Assembly (NCBI GenBank): GCA_003508835.1
Contig: PUFA01000003.1
Location: 22,453,501 to 22,517,500 of the forward strand
Length of the DNA: 64,000 nucleotides
Direction of reading: 5' to 3'
From: Eonycteris spelaea
Lineage: Eukaryota > Chordata > Mammalia > Chiroptera > Pteropodidae
Positions 51,541 to 64,000 of this stretch are shown here, piece after piece. The notes under the pieces were generated by a model, which was not told the DNA's origin, did not search any database, and saw only the letters and a program-made list of their open reading frames with translations. The first letter of the stretch is position 1. Each line of letters starts with the position of its first letter. The position numbers were made by a program, and so were the translations under genes.

Positions 51541-53213
51541 TGGTGTCATCTGAGTCATTGAAAAAGATGAGTATACTTGTATTAAAATAAAAGTTTGCAT
51601 AACATAAGTTAGCTTGTATTTTAGCTTTCTATTAACATCATTTTTAGGCAGAGGATATGAAAAATATGAGCACTAAGCTTGAAATTAAAAAGTAGGTCAA
51701 GAAAAGGAAAAAGTTATATAAATGGAAGACTCAAAAATCTGGAATTTTCCAGTCGGTACAATTAATCAAAGTTTAATTTGAGCCAGATACAGAGATAAAC
51801 AGTGTAGTATATCCTATGATGATAGACTTATCGACTAGGTAATGTTAAGAAAATAAGCTAAAGCCCCGATTTTTCTATTATTTGATGGAAGAAAACACTA
51901 TGTAAAATTACATATCCAGCCAAGAATTGCTTTAAACATTTTTTTTTAAAAAGCTATGTAATTTCTAAATCACGGAAGAAATAAAACTAAATAAAATTTT
52001 ATATAACAAAATACAGAGAATAAAGTAATTAGAAAAGAAAAATGAAAAATAATTCTAGGTGAGAGGAATTCTAAAATTGAACAAAACTGAATTTGGCTTT
52101 TTAAAAAAAGAGACTTACAGATCTTGTTTAAAGATTTAAGCTGTATATTTTTAAAACAAGGAAAAATATTAGATAAATGAAAATTAGACAAATTTTTATC
52201 AGCAAATTTATAAATCCACATAATATTTGAATACACTTTTTACATTGTAGAAGTAATAAATATATATTATTGTAAGAAAATTTAGACAACAAACCAAAAA
52301 AGTCTTATCAGATTTTCAGATTATCACTCTAAACACCCTAATGCATATCCTTTAATTTTTGTCTTTATACACATATGTAAACATATACAGCCATACATAT
52401 ATAAAATATTTATATATTACATAAATTATAACTAAAATGAGAAATATAATACATATTACTTTCTAAACTTTTTCCAATTATTTTCCTTTTTATTTTTGCA
52501 GATTATGATTTAACATAATATCCTGATCATGTTCACACTTTTTCAATGGATTCAAAAAATTATACATCATTTGTATAAACTAGAATCCACATAATACCTA
52601 TAGTTTTATATCCCCTAAATCTCTTCATCTACCACAGTCTCTTTTTTCCTACTTTAATTTATTAAAAAGACTGAGTTTTTTGTCCTCTAGTTTCAGCAAT
52701 CTTAATTTTTTCTTGTCTACTTATTTCTTATAGTATATTGTTTCTCTGTATAGTCTGTATTTTTGTAAACTGAAAGTTATATATAAAGGCCAATGTTATA
52801 CTCAGAGATTTTAACATGTCTGTTTTGGAAATTGAAAAATTAAAAAATGCAGGAAGGGATAGAAATTTATCTATCTGGCATAATTGAAATATGCACACAA
52901 TTAGAGAATCACAATTTTGCTCTAAGCATCCAAAGAATATGTAGTACTTGACTATTAAGAAATGGATATTAAAGTTGTTGTATCACACTAAACACATTAA
53001 TTGATAACCATGTAATTAAACTACTAGTTAATATGTTTGGAAATGTAAAAAGTACTTCCAAATAACTCATTAGTCCAAAAGAGATCATATTACATCTAGA
53101 ATGTAACTTTTAGCACCTCATAGCTAGACAATCTAGTTTACTTAAATATTTATTAGATTAAAAATATTAGGCAAAACTTCATAAAATTTATTTGTTTGTT
53201 TGTTTATACTTTT

Positions 53214-53250
53214 AAATGTAGTTTATTAGTTTGCTAGGGCTGCTATGGAT
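53214..53250 (-). mobile_element. Short MaLR LTR end fragment
   Basis: TTAGTTTGCTAGGGCTGCTA is the conserved end of inverted MLT1/MaLR LTRs. The match stops after about 35 bp, so the rest has been lost or the element is broken here. Confidence 0.5.
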
Positions 53251-53879
53251 TTTTTTATTTTTAACAAATGTGGAAATTGTTTTCGTTTCACTATTATTTT
53301 GACAAAATCCATAATGAAAACCAAGGATATGCCATTAAAACACATCCAAGTAAAAGATATCAATTTGCGGGTTTACAACCAGTGAGCTTACAAACGTGGT
53401 CCGTGGTGATGTAACGACATCAGTATGAGATTTTATGCACTGTGGAACAAATGTAGGTAGCGTGTTGTGAGAAAGGATTTCTTTCACATGGAATTTTGAT
53501 ACGATCACTCTTAATATTCTGCGCTGCTAATTGACAAATAGGGTTATGGAGTGAGATGAGACAGGGATACAGCAGCTGATCTATCATCAAACTGAAGAAT
53601 CCAGCCTCTTGCTCTCATTCAAGTAAAATTTCTCTTACTTTAGAAAATATCACCGACAAAGCCAAAATGGATTTTTGAAAGCAATTTAAAATGTGATTTT
53701 TGAATTTGGGCAAGTGGTTATAAATCTCAGAGCTCCACTGTACAAAGGATGGTACAAATTACATAGACTTGGACAAGTGTTTGAAGAAGTTTCCAGTCCT
53801 TTCCTTGACCCTAGCACCCTTTTTAATGTTCTCATGAAATGTTTGATCCACTTAGGGATTGCTTACTTTTTCTAGGTAT

Positions 53880-54035
53880 AATGTAGTAGATAAGACTGTG
53901 GACTCTGAAGTCTTTATAACTAGATTTGAATCCTGCTCCATTCTCTGTATAATCTTGAGCAAGTGACCTAACAAAGTTCTCAACAGTGCTTCTGATATCT
54001 ATTAAACACTCAATAAATGCTTATTATTGTTGCTG
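53880..54035 (+). mobile_element. MIR SINE
   Basis: Forward MIR: AAGACTGTGGACTCTGAAGT, GATTTGAATCCTGCTCCATT, TTGAGCAAGTGACCTAACAA and ACACTCAATAAATGCTT. It is one of the most complete MIRs in the window. Confidence 0.88.
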
Positions 54036-54651
54036 ATTTTGATAAAATAGATTCAGACATGAACAGTAATATGAAATACCAATACCATTGGTCTTATGAA
54101 GCTTCTTCTTGTTCATGATGATAAAACCTTGTTGTCTGCATTAAAGGAATAGATGCATTACCAGCGATACAAAAGTAGGGCATGCATTCAGTACGTCATG
54201 ACAGCCCACTATCCAATTAAGATATAATTTAAAGGGATGTTGTTATGTAATTATATAATATCAATAGAGACAGAAGAACATTTTGTAAAGTAAGGCAGCT
54301 ATTACCAATTTTTTAAAAACTTTTTTAAATGTTAATACGGAAATATAAGGAAGCTTTCAAAATGTTATTGTTTTGGCCAGAAACTAAAACTAAACATTAT
54401 ACTAAATAGTAAAATACTAAATACATTGTCTTTAAGATCCAAACAAACCAGAGATGCTTCCTACTGTTTCTGCTATATGTTAATATAGAGGTTTTAGTAA
54501 GAAAATAAAAAAAAAAACTTAAAATGCCACATTTTATTACAGAAGGAAAGAAATGTAATTGTTGTAAATGGAGTGTTTGCATTTGGAAATTCCAAGAAAC
54601 TACACTAAAAACCTATTAGAACCTGTAAGAAAATTTAATAAGGTAGTAGGT

Positions 54652-54723
54652 ATATGTGTGTGTGTATGTGTATACAAAGATTTTTTCTATATATATATAT
54701 ACATATGTATTTATATATATATA
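54652..54723. repeat. TG/TA mixed simple repeat
   Basis: GTGTGTGTATGTGT followed by TATATATATATACATATG and a further TA run. Confidence 0.8.
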
Positions 54724-54759
54724 ATAGCTTTTTCTTATACTAGCAATAATTAATTTAAC

Positions 54760-55310
54760 ATTTAAAAAATGAAATGCATTTATATAGCAACCTAATATAT
54801 AATACCTAGGCCTAAATTTAACAAGCCATAAAATGTATATGAAGAAAATAACATTTTAAAGATATAAAATAAGACATGAATAAATAGATACATATGTTCC
54901 TTGATGCAAAACCTTACTCTTATATAAATGTTAGTTCTTCCCAAATTAACAATTAATTTAATTCAATTCCAATCAGAATGAACTTCATATGGAAGAATAA
55001 ATGTAAATGAATTCTGAGAAGTTTTGGAAAAGCAGAATAAACATTAACATTTACTATAAAGCCTGATTTAAAATCAATAAAGCACTGTTCAACATAGAAA
55101 TAAACAAGTAGATCAGTGTAACAGAACATAGAGGACAGAAATTTCGCTTGCTGTATTGAGAAATAAGTATAAAATAAAGTTGCCATTTCAATGAGCAGAT
55201 TATTCAATAAATGCTAGCGAAACTTGCTGTTACTTTTGGTAGACAAAAAGCTTTCTTCTCTTAAATCAAACTAGTTGATGGTGGTAAATTCTACTGATAG
55301 AATTGAAGGT
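54760..55310 (+). mobile_element. Old L1 ORF2 fragment
   Basis: TTCCAATCAGAATGAACTTC, ATGGAAGAATAAATGTAAAT, GTAGATCAGTGTAACAGAAC and TTATTCAATAAATGCT match the end of an ancient L1 ORF2 read forwards. Many indels; not coding. Confidence 0.7.
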
Positions 55311-55499
55311 GAAAGAGGATGAAGTTATCACTTCTTCTGTACTTCAGAAATAAAAGGTCACAGGTGTTTTTAGAGATTTCGTTATTTTTTTTCTTTGGTA
55401 TTTTCAAGTATAGAGAGGATGGAGGGCTCAAATATTCATCCTTTTATACAACCAGAGGTCATGAGCTGATCTTTCAAGATATCAATTGTATTATAGCTG

Positions 55500-56228
55500 G
55501 CTGTGTTCTTCCTTCTGTGTTCTTCACATTGGGACTGGTACCAGTGTCCACCAGTCACCCAATCCAGCAGGTTCCCCTCCATCCTCAACTCCTACATTTC
55601 CACTCCCTGCCAGTATTCATTCATTCGCCAAGACCGATAATTCCTACCTTCCTATTAGATTTGGCATCTGTCCTCTCCTGTTCACTCTCACCACCATACT
55701 TTATGTCATGTTCTCATCATTTGTTTCCTAAAAATAGCTCCCCCCCTTCCAGTTTGCTCTCCCTCCTCTCTAGACTCTATAGTGCTGCCAGAATGATTTT
55801 TCATAACCAGATCTGACGTCATTTTCCTATTCCGATTCTTCCTGTTGTGGTCCTGTTCTTCAGCCTCAAGTCTCATACTCCATCACATCTTTGCATATCT
55901 ACATACCCCTCCACATTCCCTTCATCACCTTATGCATCTGCACTTAGTGTCTCTTTTACCAGAATGTCCTTTCACTTGACTTCACACCTACTTGTCCTTC
56001 AAAAGTCACTGGATGTTTTACTTCTTAGAAGCTTTCTCTTGTCAGAGTTTCATTCAGATATCTTTCCTCTTAACCCTCTGTTTTGAGCATACTATCTCAG
56101 CATTTATCCCACTCTTCTCAGTAAACTGGAAACAAAGATCATGCTTTATTTGACTTGAACTTCTCAGTGTCATGTACTGACTGTGCCTCTCACATAGTAG
56201 TCACTCAGTTAATGTTAAATAGGTAAAC
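55500..56228 (-). mobile_element. L2 LINE, long 3' fragment
   Basis: Inverted L2: TCTATAGTGCTGCCAGAATG, TACCAGAATGTCCTTTCACT, TACTTGTCCTTCAAAAGTCA and CACATAGTAGTCACTCAGTT in the right order. The C-rich reading frames across it (165, 81 and 79 codons) are repeat artefacts. Confidence 0.85.
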
Positions 56229-57446
56229 GAATATATTAGCATTCATAGCTAGGTATTAGTTAAGTAAAACTCATGTAGTTTATACCATTTGATTCCTTGT
56301 TTTTATAGTCAAAAAACAATTACAGATAAATGAGAGCTAGAAACACCCATTGATATATTTTCCTTAAATGTAGAAACGCATTACCTTTTCCTCATGTAAG
56401 ATATTAAAATGAAAATCCAAGTTTTCTACAGAGCAGCTTAGCATAAGATTTTATATATAATGTGTTTTTTAGAGTAAACAAATAGATTTGTCTGAGCGAG
56501 TAGGGAAAAAATCCAGTTAGAGGAGAAGAATTCATGGAAATGCATGCTGTAGCAAGGACTGAGACCCTATCTACCATACCCATTTCAGAATGGGGTTTAT
56601 CATTTGAAGGGCCAAAAGTCTGGAGATTTTTCACCATGAGGTAGCTGTTAAAATGCATCATGATAGAAACATCTGTGATTTTAGTGATATTTTATGATAT
56701 TTTAAGTTGGTGTCTTTGAACTCTAAATTGAGAGAACAGATCATTCAGATCTTGATAGGCTCTGATTCCATAGCTGCTCTTAGAAAGCCGCATCACCTCT
56801 AACTGTCAAACTCAGCTTTTCCTACCCAAGAAGTCAGGAGTTTGTAAATAATACTGAACTTCATTGTGTGTGTGTGTTTCCCGTGTTCTATTTGACACAC
56901 CAGTCTCCTTCCTAAACAGGTATCTGAACTTTCTGGTGATACCTGTCAAATCAAGAACTCCACAGAAGGAGCTCATGATTTCCAACACTGAACAACAACA
57001 AAAAAAAACCCAAAAAACAAAACACTGGTGTCTCCCTATCAATAATCTGAAATTGGACTATTGTAGTTTCTCCAAACAAGAGAAGACCAGGGAAGAAAAG
57101 AATCTTTATCGTTTTGTTAAGATTGAACTTGGGATGTGACATTGAGTGTCTCTTTCCTGAGGAATATCTTAACTTTTTTTCTTCTTTCTTCCCACTGAGT
57201 TATCGTCAGTGTGAACCATGATCGGCGTGTAAACATTCAGAGGTTATAGGACCTGGAATCTGATCAGTTGTTTCTTCAGGGAGATGTCAATTATTGACTG
57301 GGGCTGGGCAGACAAGTTTATTCTAGTGGTCTGCCTTTATTGTCACTAGGAGTAAGATTGTCGATATTAGGCATCAAAGGACACAGATGAGCAGCACCGC
57401 TACCCCTGCCTCAGCTCTTCCAGTTTAATTGACACAGCTTTAGGAA

Positions 57447-57468
57447 ACACATTTTTTTTTTTTTTTCA
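57447..57468. repeat. Poly-T tract
   Basis: A near-pure T run after AACACA, followed by CAGAACTAGAATTC. No retroelement body recognised. Confidence 0.7.
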
Positions 57469-57594
57469 GAACTAGAATTCACTGTTGGGATGCTGAAGGA
57501 ATGAATCTGTCAAAACTCTCTTTACAGTAGTAACTATATACCCACTTGATCCCCTTGATTTTTTTTCTTTTTTTCCTGATTTTGTCCTATACTG

Positions 57595-57890
57595 TATTTT
57601 CTTTTTAATTTTTTCCAGCTTTTTAAGCTATAACATGATAATTACCATAATAAGGTTAGTTAATACATTCATCACCTCACATAATTACCTTTCTGTGTAT
57701 AGATGAGAACACTTAAGATCTATGCTCCTAGCAACTTTTAAGTATATAATACTGTATTGTTTAGATCCCCAGAATTTGTTCATCTTATAACTGGACATTT
57801 ATACCCTTGGACCAACATCTCCCCATTTCCCCCACCCCCTAGCCCCTGACAACCACCAATTTAATTCATTTTTATCAACATTTATTTTCA
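57595..57890 (-). mobile_element. L1 3'-UTR fragment, inverted
   Basis: AATACATTCATCACCTCACA, ACACTTAAGATCTATGCTCC, TATAATACTGTATTGTTTAG and CTAGCCCCTGACAACCACCA form the known L1MA-type 3'-UTR text read backwards. Confidence 0.85.
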
Positions 57891-58282
57891 ATTTCAAGGG
57901 CAGTGAGAGAGTTAAATTAGCATTAGACAAATAGAAGTAGCTACAAATTAAGTAAAATAATGGAATATGAGATTAGTTAATATAAAACAAGGCTGAAGGA
58001 AAACACTAAAAGTAAGCAAAAAATGAAAAGTTAAAATTGTAAATCCTAACTTTAAAAAGTAAAAAATTGAGATTGAATAATATAAAATTTATGGAATTGC
58101 TAAGATCACAAACTGTGCAAAACTTTAAATGATAAAGTGTTTCTTGAAATGCTGAATTTGATGCTTATGCATAATATGTCTCCATAAATTTTAGCCATTA
58201 TTGTTATTAGGAAGAAGAACAAAAACCTGGATGGTTTTTTAAAAATTGAATGCTGAAAATAAATAAGATTAGTCCAAAAAAC

Positions 58283-58283
<1 letters not shown>

Positions 58284-58334
<51 letters not shown>
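58284..58334. repeat. Long TA microsatellite
   Basis: 51 bp of uninterrupted TA. It is self-complementary and the most unstable simple repeat in the window. A short frame across it encodes only alternating Tyr-Ile. Confidence 0.97.
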
Positions 58335-58337
<3 letters not shown>

Positions 58338-58959
58338 GCGAAATGAAATTTTAAAATTCAATATTTGCATTAATACTGAGGGATTGGGGAAAGGAATGAC
58401 TACAAAGTGGGCAGCAGGAGACAAAAAATCGAGGCTGATGGAACTGTCCCGTACCATGGTGAGACTGATGGATACATGCTCAATGGGTTTTTCAAAATGA
58501 ACAGGACCATATACCACTGAATGAATTTTGGCTGCCAATAAATTTTAAAAACATGCTTAAAAATTAATACTGAGATGATGATAGGAGCAGAATTGACAAA
58601 AAATAATGCGTTAGAGTTTGATGGGGAATAGGTGTGGTTTTTCCACTACAATAAATAAATAGCATTCAAAGTTGATAGAGATGAGTGGCTTAAGGAGGAT
58701 AATGCCCATTGGTGAGAGAAGGCTGGGCTAGTAGAAATGGATGCATTAGTAAGAACCAGACCTGTCTGGGAAGACAGCGTTTGGGTATGCATCATATTAT
58801 GCAATTCTCTATAAAGAAATATAGGCTATGTTATTCCAATTTTTTTTTAATTCTTATTTTATGGAGTTTGAGAAAATTGTGTTAATTTTACATTGACAGT
58901 GTATATGACAGATTGAACCTTATAAATAATAGAGACCTTCGTTTCCATATTTTTGAGTA

Positions 58960-59430
58960 CTTCATGCCAGGAATTGTTCAACCTCCTAGAGTGACAGAAT
59001 TTTTGGAAGGAGATGAGACAATAATGAAATAATCACATTAAATAGGTAGCAAAGTGAGTGGTAATAAATACTAAGGGGGATAATGAAAGGAGATCATTAG
59101 GAGATTGGAATTATTAGAGATTAGGAAAAACTAGCCATTTTTAATATAGTAACCAGGGAAGGCTACACCTGGAAATTATGTAACAAAACCCTAAAGAAGG
59201 TGAGGGAGAAAGGTATGTCCTAGGGAGAGCGTCCCAGGCTGAGAAATACAAGTGCCCTGAGGCCAAAGCATGCCTGGCATGTGTGAAGAACAGCAATGTG
59301 TCCAGTGTGGTGTGGATGACTGGGGTGCAGTGAGCAGGTGGGGAAGGGGCAGATCAAACATGACCTTTAGGTCATCGTAAAGAAGTTGGCTATATCAACA
59401 TCATTTGGATGTTAGTGAATTTGACAAGTA
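58960..59430 (+). mobile_element. L2 LINE fragment
   Basis: GGGAAGGCTACACCTGGAAA, GAGCGTCCCAGGCTGAGAAA, AAGTGCCCTGAGGCCAAAGC and CCAGTGTGGTGTGGATGACT are clear L2 words in forward order. Confidence 0.85.
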
Positions 59431-59809
59431 AGGGACAAATGGCTGATATAGAATCTTCCCCTGAAAATAAATTTCTTTATTTAAAAAAAAAGGGCTGGGG
59501 GAATTGAGTACCTGAAATAAATTGAAGAGGAAAAGGATGAGGAATTTATGAAGAAGGAAGTCTGAAGGTGAATAAAATAAATTTTAATAACTATTCAAGA
59601 TCCCTCACCTCCCTTGGCCTCGGTATTGAGGAATGTCAAATGAGAGACTTGGTCTCTATCCTCAGTTTTCTTCTCTGAAAAATGAGAATTTTTATTGTAA
59701 TTTATTTGTTTACACACATATACTAAATCTACATTCATACACAGGTATTTTAAATTTTTCTATAGGCTGGTGGCTTCCATATCTATGTAAGTGGCCATGT
59801 CCTTTCACC

Positions 59810-60055
59810 AAATCCCCATACTTTATACTCGTCTACTACCCTGACATCTGCATAGATATGACTAATAGACATCTCAAACTTAACGTAACCCAACAACTCA
59901 CTTGTTTTTACTCATCTCAGTACATCATTCACCAGTTGCCCAAGCCAAAGATAAATGAGTTGTTATCCATTCTCTTTCCTACGCCACTCACATCCAGTCT
60001 ATAGCTTTGTTGACTGCACCTTCCAAATGTCCCAAATATATCCACTTCATTCCCA
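59810..60055 (-). mobile_element. L2 LINE, right part of an element split by an L1
   Basis: CATCTCAAACTTAACGTAAC, TCACATCCAGTCTATAGCTT and GCACCTTCCAAATGTCCCAA are inverted L2. The remainder lies at 60720-61095, beyond an L1 insertion. Confidence 0.75.
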
Positions 60056-60094
60056 CATTGGCCATGCAGATAAGTGCAAAAGCATTTTAGGATT

Positions 60095-60718
60095 TTGTAA
60101 TTTTATTAAATGTTTTAAAATACACATAACATAAAATTTACCGTCTTAACTATTGTTAAGTACACAGTTCAGTGAATTCACACTTTTGTGCAACCATCAC
60201 TACTGCCCTTCTCCACAACTCTTCATTTTGCAAAACTGAAACTTATTCCCGTTAAACAACTTCATAACTCACACCTCCCAGCCCCAATAATCACCATTCT
60301 GCTTTCTGTCTCTATGAATTTGACTACTCTGAGTACCTGATATAAGTAGAATCATGCATTTGTCCTTTTCTGACTGGCTTATTTCACTTAGCATAATGTC
60401 TTCAAGGCTTACTTATGTTGTAGCATGTGTCAGAATTTCCTTTCTTTTTAAAGCTGAAAAAATTCCATTGTGTATATAGAGCACATTTGGTTTATCTGTT
60501 CATTCGTTGAGGTACACTTCGGTTGCCTCTACCTTTTGACTATTGCTATGAACATGGGTATATAAGTACCTGGTTGAATTCCTGCTTTCATTTCTTTTGG
60601 GAATATACTCAGAGGTGGAATTGCTGGATCATACCATACAATAATTCTATTTTAATTTTTTGAAGAACTGCTGTAATGTTTTCCATAGCAGCTACACCAT
60701 TTTCCATTTCCAGTTGGT
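60095..60718 (-). mobile_element. L1 (L1MB-like) 3' end nested in an L2
   Basis: GTGCAACCATCACTACTGCC, ATGTTGTAGCATGTGTCAGA, TTCCATTGTGTATATAGAGC and GAGGTGGAATTGCTGGATCA are the L1 3' end read backwards. L2 sequence on both sides is consistent with insertion into it. Confidence 0.88.
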
Positions 60719-60719
60719 G

Positions 60720-61095
60720 ACTCTTTATCTATCTTTATTTTCCTTTATACCCTCTGCCTTCCAGTTACAATGACTTCCTTTGCTTATTTATTTATTTTTT
60801 TTTAAACCAACCTCATTCCTGCTATAGGACTCCAGTGGTCATTGTTATCTCTGCCTATCGAGCTTCCATCTTGATGTTTGCTTGACTGGCTCTTCTGATC
60901 ATCCACCTTAGACTCTACCAGGGACACCTGACTTGATGAGTCCATTACTATGCCATTGGCATAGCACTTACAAGTATCTCATGATTTCCTTGTTCGTTCT
61001 TTGCTTGTTTGTTTTTTTGTCTTACTGACCCCCCAAAACTATATCCCCAGTACCTAGTACTATGACTGGCACATAGGAGATGCACAGTAATTGTT
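60720..61095 (-). mobile_element. L2 LINE, 3'-terminal part
   Basis: ACCAACCTCATTCCTGCTAT, then ACTATATCCCCAGTACCTAG, TACTATGACTGGCACATAGG and AGATGCACAGTAATTG. This is the diagnostic L2 3' end, inverted. Confidence 0.85.
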
Positions 61096-62859
61096 GAACT
61101 GTCACAGGGGTTAATCTATATGTGAATTTAACTCATTAATGGAAATCTGTAATCACCACTCAAAGAACAATCAGTATTCTTTAGAAACAAATTAAGACAG
61201 AATCCATAATTTCATAGTATAATTAAGAATGGCAGTTGACCTACTCATCTTGATAATTCAGACTCCAGTAAAAATTTTGGGCCTCATTAATTTGGATGTT
61301 TCAGGCAAAATGTGTTCTTTGGTTGCAGATTATTTCAATAATTGCCTTAATACTTATCTGTGCTTCATCTATTCAATCATTGTCCTAGAGGTACATATTA
61401 AATCTTCCATGTACTTCTGAGTAGGAAATTTTAGTTTCAGCCTCCAAACAAAAAGAACTAGTATCACATACCTACTACAGCAAATTTTCTAAATTGATGT
61501 TTTATATATATAGTTCATTCCACTAGTAACTATTTTCATAATCCATAAAGTCATCTGTGTCAGAGAAAAATTACTCATGTAGGATAAAAAGAAATTTTTC
61601 ATTTCTATCTCTATATTAATAAATGAGAAGGGGGAACAAACAGGCTATTTCAGATTTATGAACAACCTTCTAACACAGTAATCTTTCTGATGAGACCATT
61701 ATGAATGGCTTAGGTCTAACACTGCCTTGATTGACACCCTTCTTTCTGGCCCTGTGATCTTAATTAGGTGGTGAAAGGCCATTAAATATTTTAATGAAGA
61801 GGCAGAATATATTTTTATAAATCAATACTCTTATTTTTTATAATGTTAAAATTGTGTTGAGATTTGGACCTAGGACTGAAACTATTTTTATACAGTGAAA
61901 TATAAAGATGCGTCATGTGTACTAACAGCCCCTCTTCCTCAAGATCCAGTGTGTAGTGTGCATGCATCACCATGGTACCCCTAAAACTCGAATAGATATA
62001 ATTTTGTGGGTGCTAACTTAACTAACTTACAGAGGAGCTACTCTATGGTTTACAGAAAGATGGAGAAAGTTATTGCTCTGAAAACATTTTAAATAGTTTT
62101 TTTTTCTTTTTATTGTAAAAGATGTTGAATATTGTCATTAAAATTAGTAGTCTTTCATATTGTTTTTAAAAAGTCATAATTGCAGAAAATCTGAACACTA
62201 TTTGGTTCATTTTCTAAATATAAAATTATCTCATCATTTCAAAAATTATTGCAAAAGCTTCAAATGTATTCAACTGAATTTATTGTAGAGCCCATTACAT
62301 TTCAAGGACACTGGAGGGCCTCTGTGAAAAGTGTTAATCCATCCTTTTCATCCCTTTTATTACTTTTACTTAAGTTTTATAGTGGGAAATCCTTCACAAA
62401 CATTGTGTCTCTGCTGTTAAGGTTTATATCCACATTTTGAGATATTTTTTATGATGCCTTTGCATATTACATCACCAGGATTTTTCAGGACAGACAAATA
62501 ATAGCTTGTCTCCTTTTATTCACAACTGGGCATCTTCAAGAAGAAAAAAAGCATCTTTAGAAAATGCTGTTGATGTAGCATGTTTAGAATGTAGCATCTT
62601 TTGAAAAGCTGTAGTATGGTGCCTATTTTAAAAACATTGATAAAAGATGCTCTTCCATATATTACTTAAGCTGGAAATGTGCATGTTGAAAATGGGTAAA
62701 GTTGGTGCTACAAATTGCATCTCCTTTTGGATTATATCAAGGAGAAAAATATATTATAATATTACCTTTAAACATCAAATTCTCTTGCATAATTTGACAT
62801 ACATTACCATTAGAGAGTTTCAGTTAGGAAAGAAATAATGAACACAAATAGTTTGAATA

Positions 62860-62945
62860 AGGTTCAGATCACTAATATTTTTGAGTACCTATTATTAATT
62901 GCTAGGAACTGTGCTAAGCACTTAATGGAGTATGAAAATTTAGAT
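62860..62945 (-). mobile_element. MIR/L2-like fragment
   Basis: TTTGAGTACCTATTATTAAT and TAGGAACTGTGCTAAGCACT resemble the MIR segment with the 'increasing-age' consensus. Too short to classify. Confidence 0.45.
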
Positions 62946-63339
62946 ATGCACATTCTTTCTAAAATTTCTTCCCAGAATACTTAACCTGATTTTTAAAGAA
63001 TAGTTTACATGTGCCTATAATAAACCTATCAAAATATGTATAATAATATATTCAGCTGCTTTTTTCTTATCTCTCAAGAATTCAAGTTTCATGTCTGCCA
63101 TATTTACTCTCTCCTGTGTCCTGATTATTATGGGTACCTGTCCCACACCCTAAACATAGTAGATAATCTATAAATATTTATTAATTGAATGATGATAAGT
63201 GTCCAAAAATATTCAAATATTTTTAGGATGAGATTATATGGAAGAATGATGATGTAAAAATCAGAATAATGGTTTATTAAAGTTGGACACACAATCTCCT
63301 TAAAAGAAAATTCATATCTAGGTAGCATGTGCATTCTCT

Positions 63340-63500
63340 CCCTAATGACCACTCATAATGAGAATGCTTTTATGCATTATCTCATTAAGTCTTCCCACCA
63401 TCATATGAGACCATTGTTATCCTTATCTTCATTCTGCATGTGAGGAAACCGAGGCTTAAAGAGGATAAATAAGATCTTAAAACCTCTCACCGCTAGTGAG
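63340..63500 (-). mobile_element. MIR SINE
   Basis: Inverted MIR: ATTATCTCATTAAGTCTTCC, CCATCATATGAGACCATTGT and TGAGGAAACCGAGGCTTAAA are in order. Confidence 0.8.
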
Positions 63501-63589
63501 CATACAGTGCAAATTTGGACTCTTCTCTTTTTCACTTCCATAGCTCAATCTTTGAGTCTATCAATAATTTGGAATGCCAATTTAATTTG

Positions 63590-63720
63590 AAGGTAAACTC
63601 AGAGAAGATAAATGATGTCATGAAGACACACAGCTAGTCAGTGACAAACCCTGATATTAAACCAAAGTTGCACACTCCAAAGGCCACAAGGCTTTAATCC
63701 AGGCCACTATCTCCTTTACT
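63590..63720 (-). mobile_element. MIR SINE fragment
   Basis: AGACACACAGCTAGTCAGTG, ACAAACCCTGATATTAAACC and CCACAAGGCTTTAATCCAGG resemble the left half of inverted MIR. It could be a continuation of the element at 63340. Confidence 0.55.
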
Positions 63721-64000
63721 TTCCTAATAAGTGAGCTTTTCACAGATTCAATAAACCATACATCAGTCAGTTGCCAACCTAACCATGCTGAGCAAATCAT
63801 GGCCCTAAACTGTTTCTCCTGACAATTTCTTAAGAAAGAACTGGCACGTTTATTTTTGTTTTCACTTAAATCAGAGTAAGTAATCCTTGGGGAAGACAGT
63901 TTTTGATGTTTCATTTTCCTTTCAATTCTTCTTACATCTTCCTTGATTTTAGTATTGAGCAATGGTCCGCTGCCTGATGTACAGAAGAGCCAAAATTATG

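Larger units (their letters stand above)
45522..64000 (+). other. DCC: DCC intron downstream of the 45411 exon (5' part, at least 18 kb)
   Basis: The intron begins with GTAAGA and continues past the window edge. Recognised repeats are listed separately. In 45530-46420, 48270-49060, 49080-51040, 51550-53200, 53260-53870, 54040-54640, 56240-57420, 57900-58280, 58340-58950, 59440-59800 and 61100-62840 I see only AT-rich or simple-sequence intronic DNA. The piece 58340-58560 has some L1 3'-end flavour but I could not assign it. No further DCC exon was found. Confidence 0.85.

Noticed and set aside
55319..55816. 165-codon frame and overlapping 81- and 79-codon frames
   Set aside because: They run through an inverted L2. 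The compositional bias (Ser, Pro, Leu, His) is that of its CT-rich text.
59633..60004. 123-codon frame on +
   Set aside because: It overlaps the inverted L2 at 59810-60055 and begins in AT-rich intron; no recognisable protein.

Overview
This window looks like the interior of one very large mammalian gene. It is AT-rich, dense in old interspersed repeats (L1, L2, MIR, MaLR LTRs, a Tigger and a MER5A DNA transposon), full of microsatellites, and almost empty of coding sequence. The only protein-coding DNA I can support is two short exons on the + strand, at 32033-32172 and 45411-45521. They join in frame to encode most of one fibronectin type III domain of DCC, the netrin-1 receptor deleted in colorectal carcinoma. 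From memory of human DCC this is the third of six FN3 repeats. The window therefore lies mid-gene, with the 5' end of DCC to the left and the 3' end to the right.

Organism: the DCC match and the MIR/L2/MaLR/L1 mix indicate a placental mammal. I see no Alu (primate), B1/B2 (rodent), CanSINE (carnivore) or BovB/ruminant tRNA SINE. The L1 3' end at 43900-44172 and the L1 3'-UTR piece at 1255-1490 resemble what I remember of bat L1s, so a bat is my best guess, held with moderate confidence and from memory only.

Layout: 1-32032 is the end of a long intron. It holds L1 pieces (1255, 2173, 21150), MIRs, L2s, an MLT1-type LTR (6985-7560), a Tigger with a relic of its transposase start (10285-10950), a MER5A (12004-12165), a compound CT/TG/GA microsatellite (12561-12638), and several non-repeat blocks that look like candidate conserved or regulatory DNA. 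32033-32172 is the first DCC exon. 32173-45410 is a 13.2-kb intron with an old L1, an MLT1, an AC microsatellite, another L1 3' end, an LTR-like element and an L1 whose 5' half is inverted (41362-44172). 45411-45521 is the second DCC exon. 45522-64000 is the start of the next intron, with L2s, MIRs, an MLT1, an old L1, a long TA repeat and an L1 nested inside an L2.

I found no operon, CRISPR array, viral gene, functional RNA gene or undescribed system. Other open reading frames in the window are short and fall in repeats or intron, and are best read as chance. The most useful follow-ups are an exon that can be skipped in frame, two homeodomain-type palindromes, and the inverted L1.
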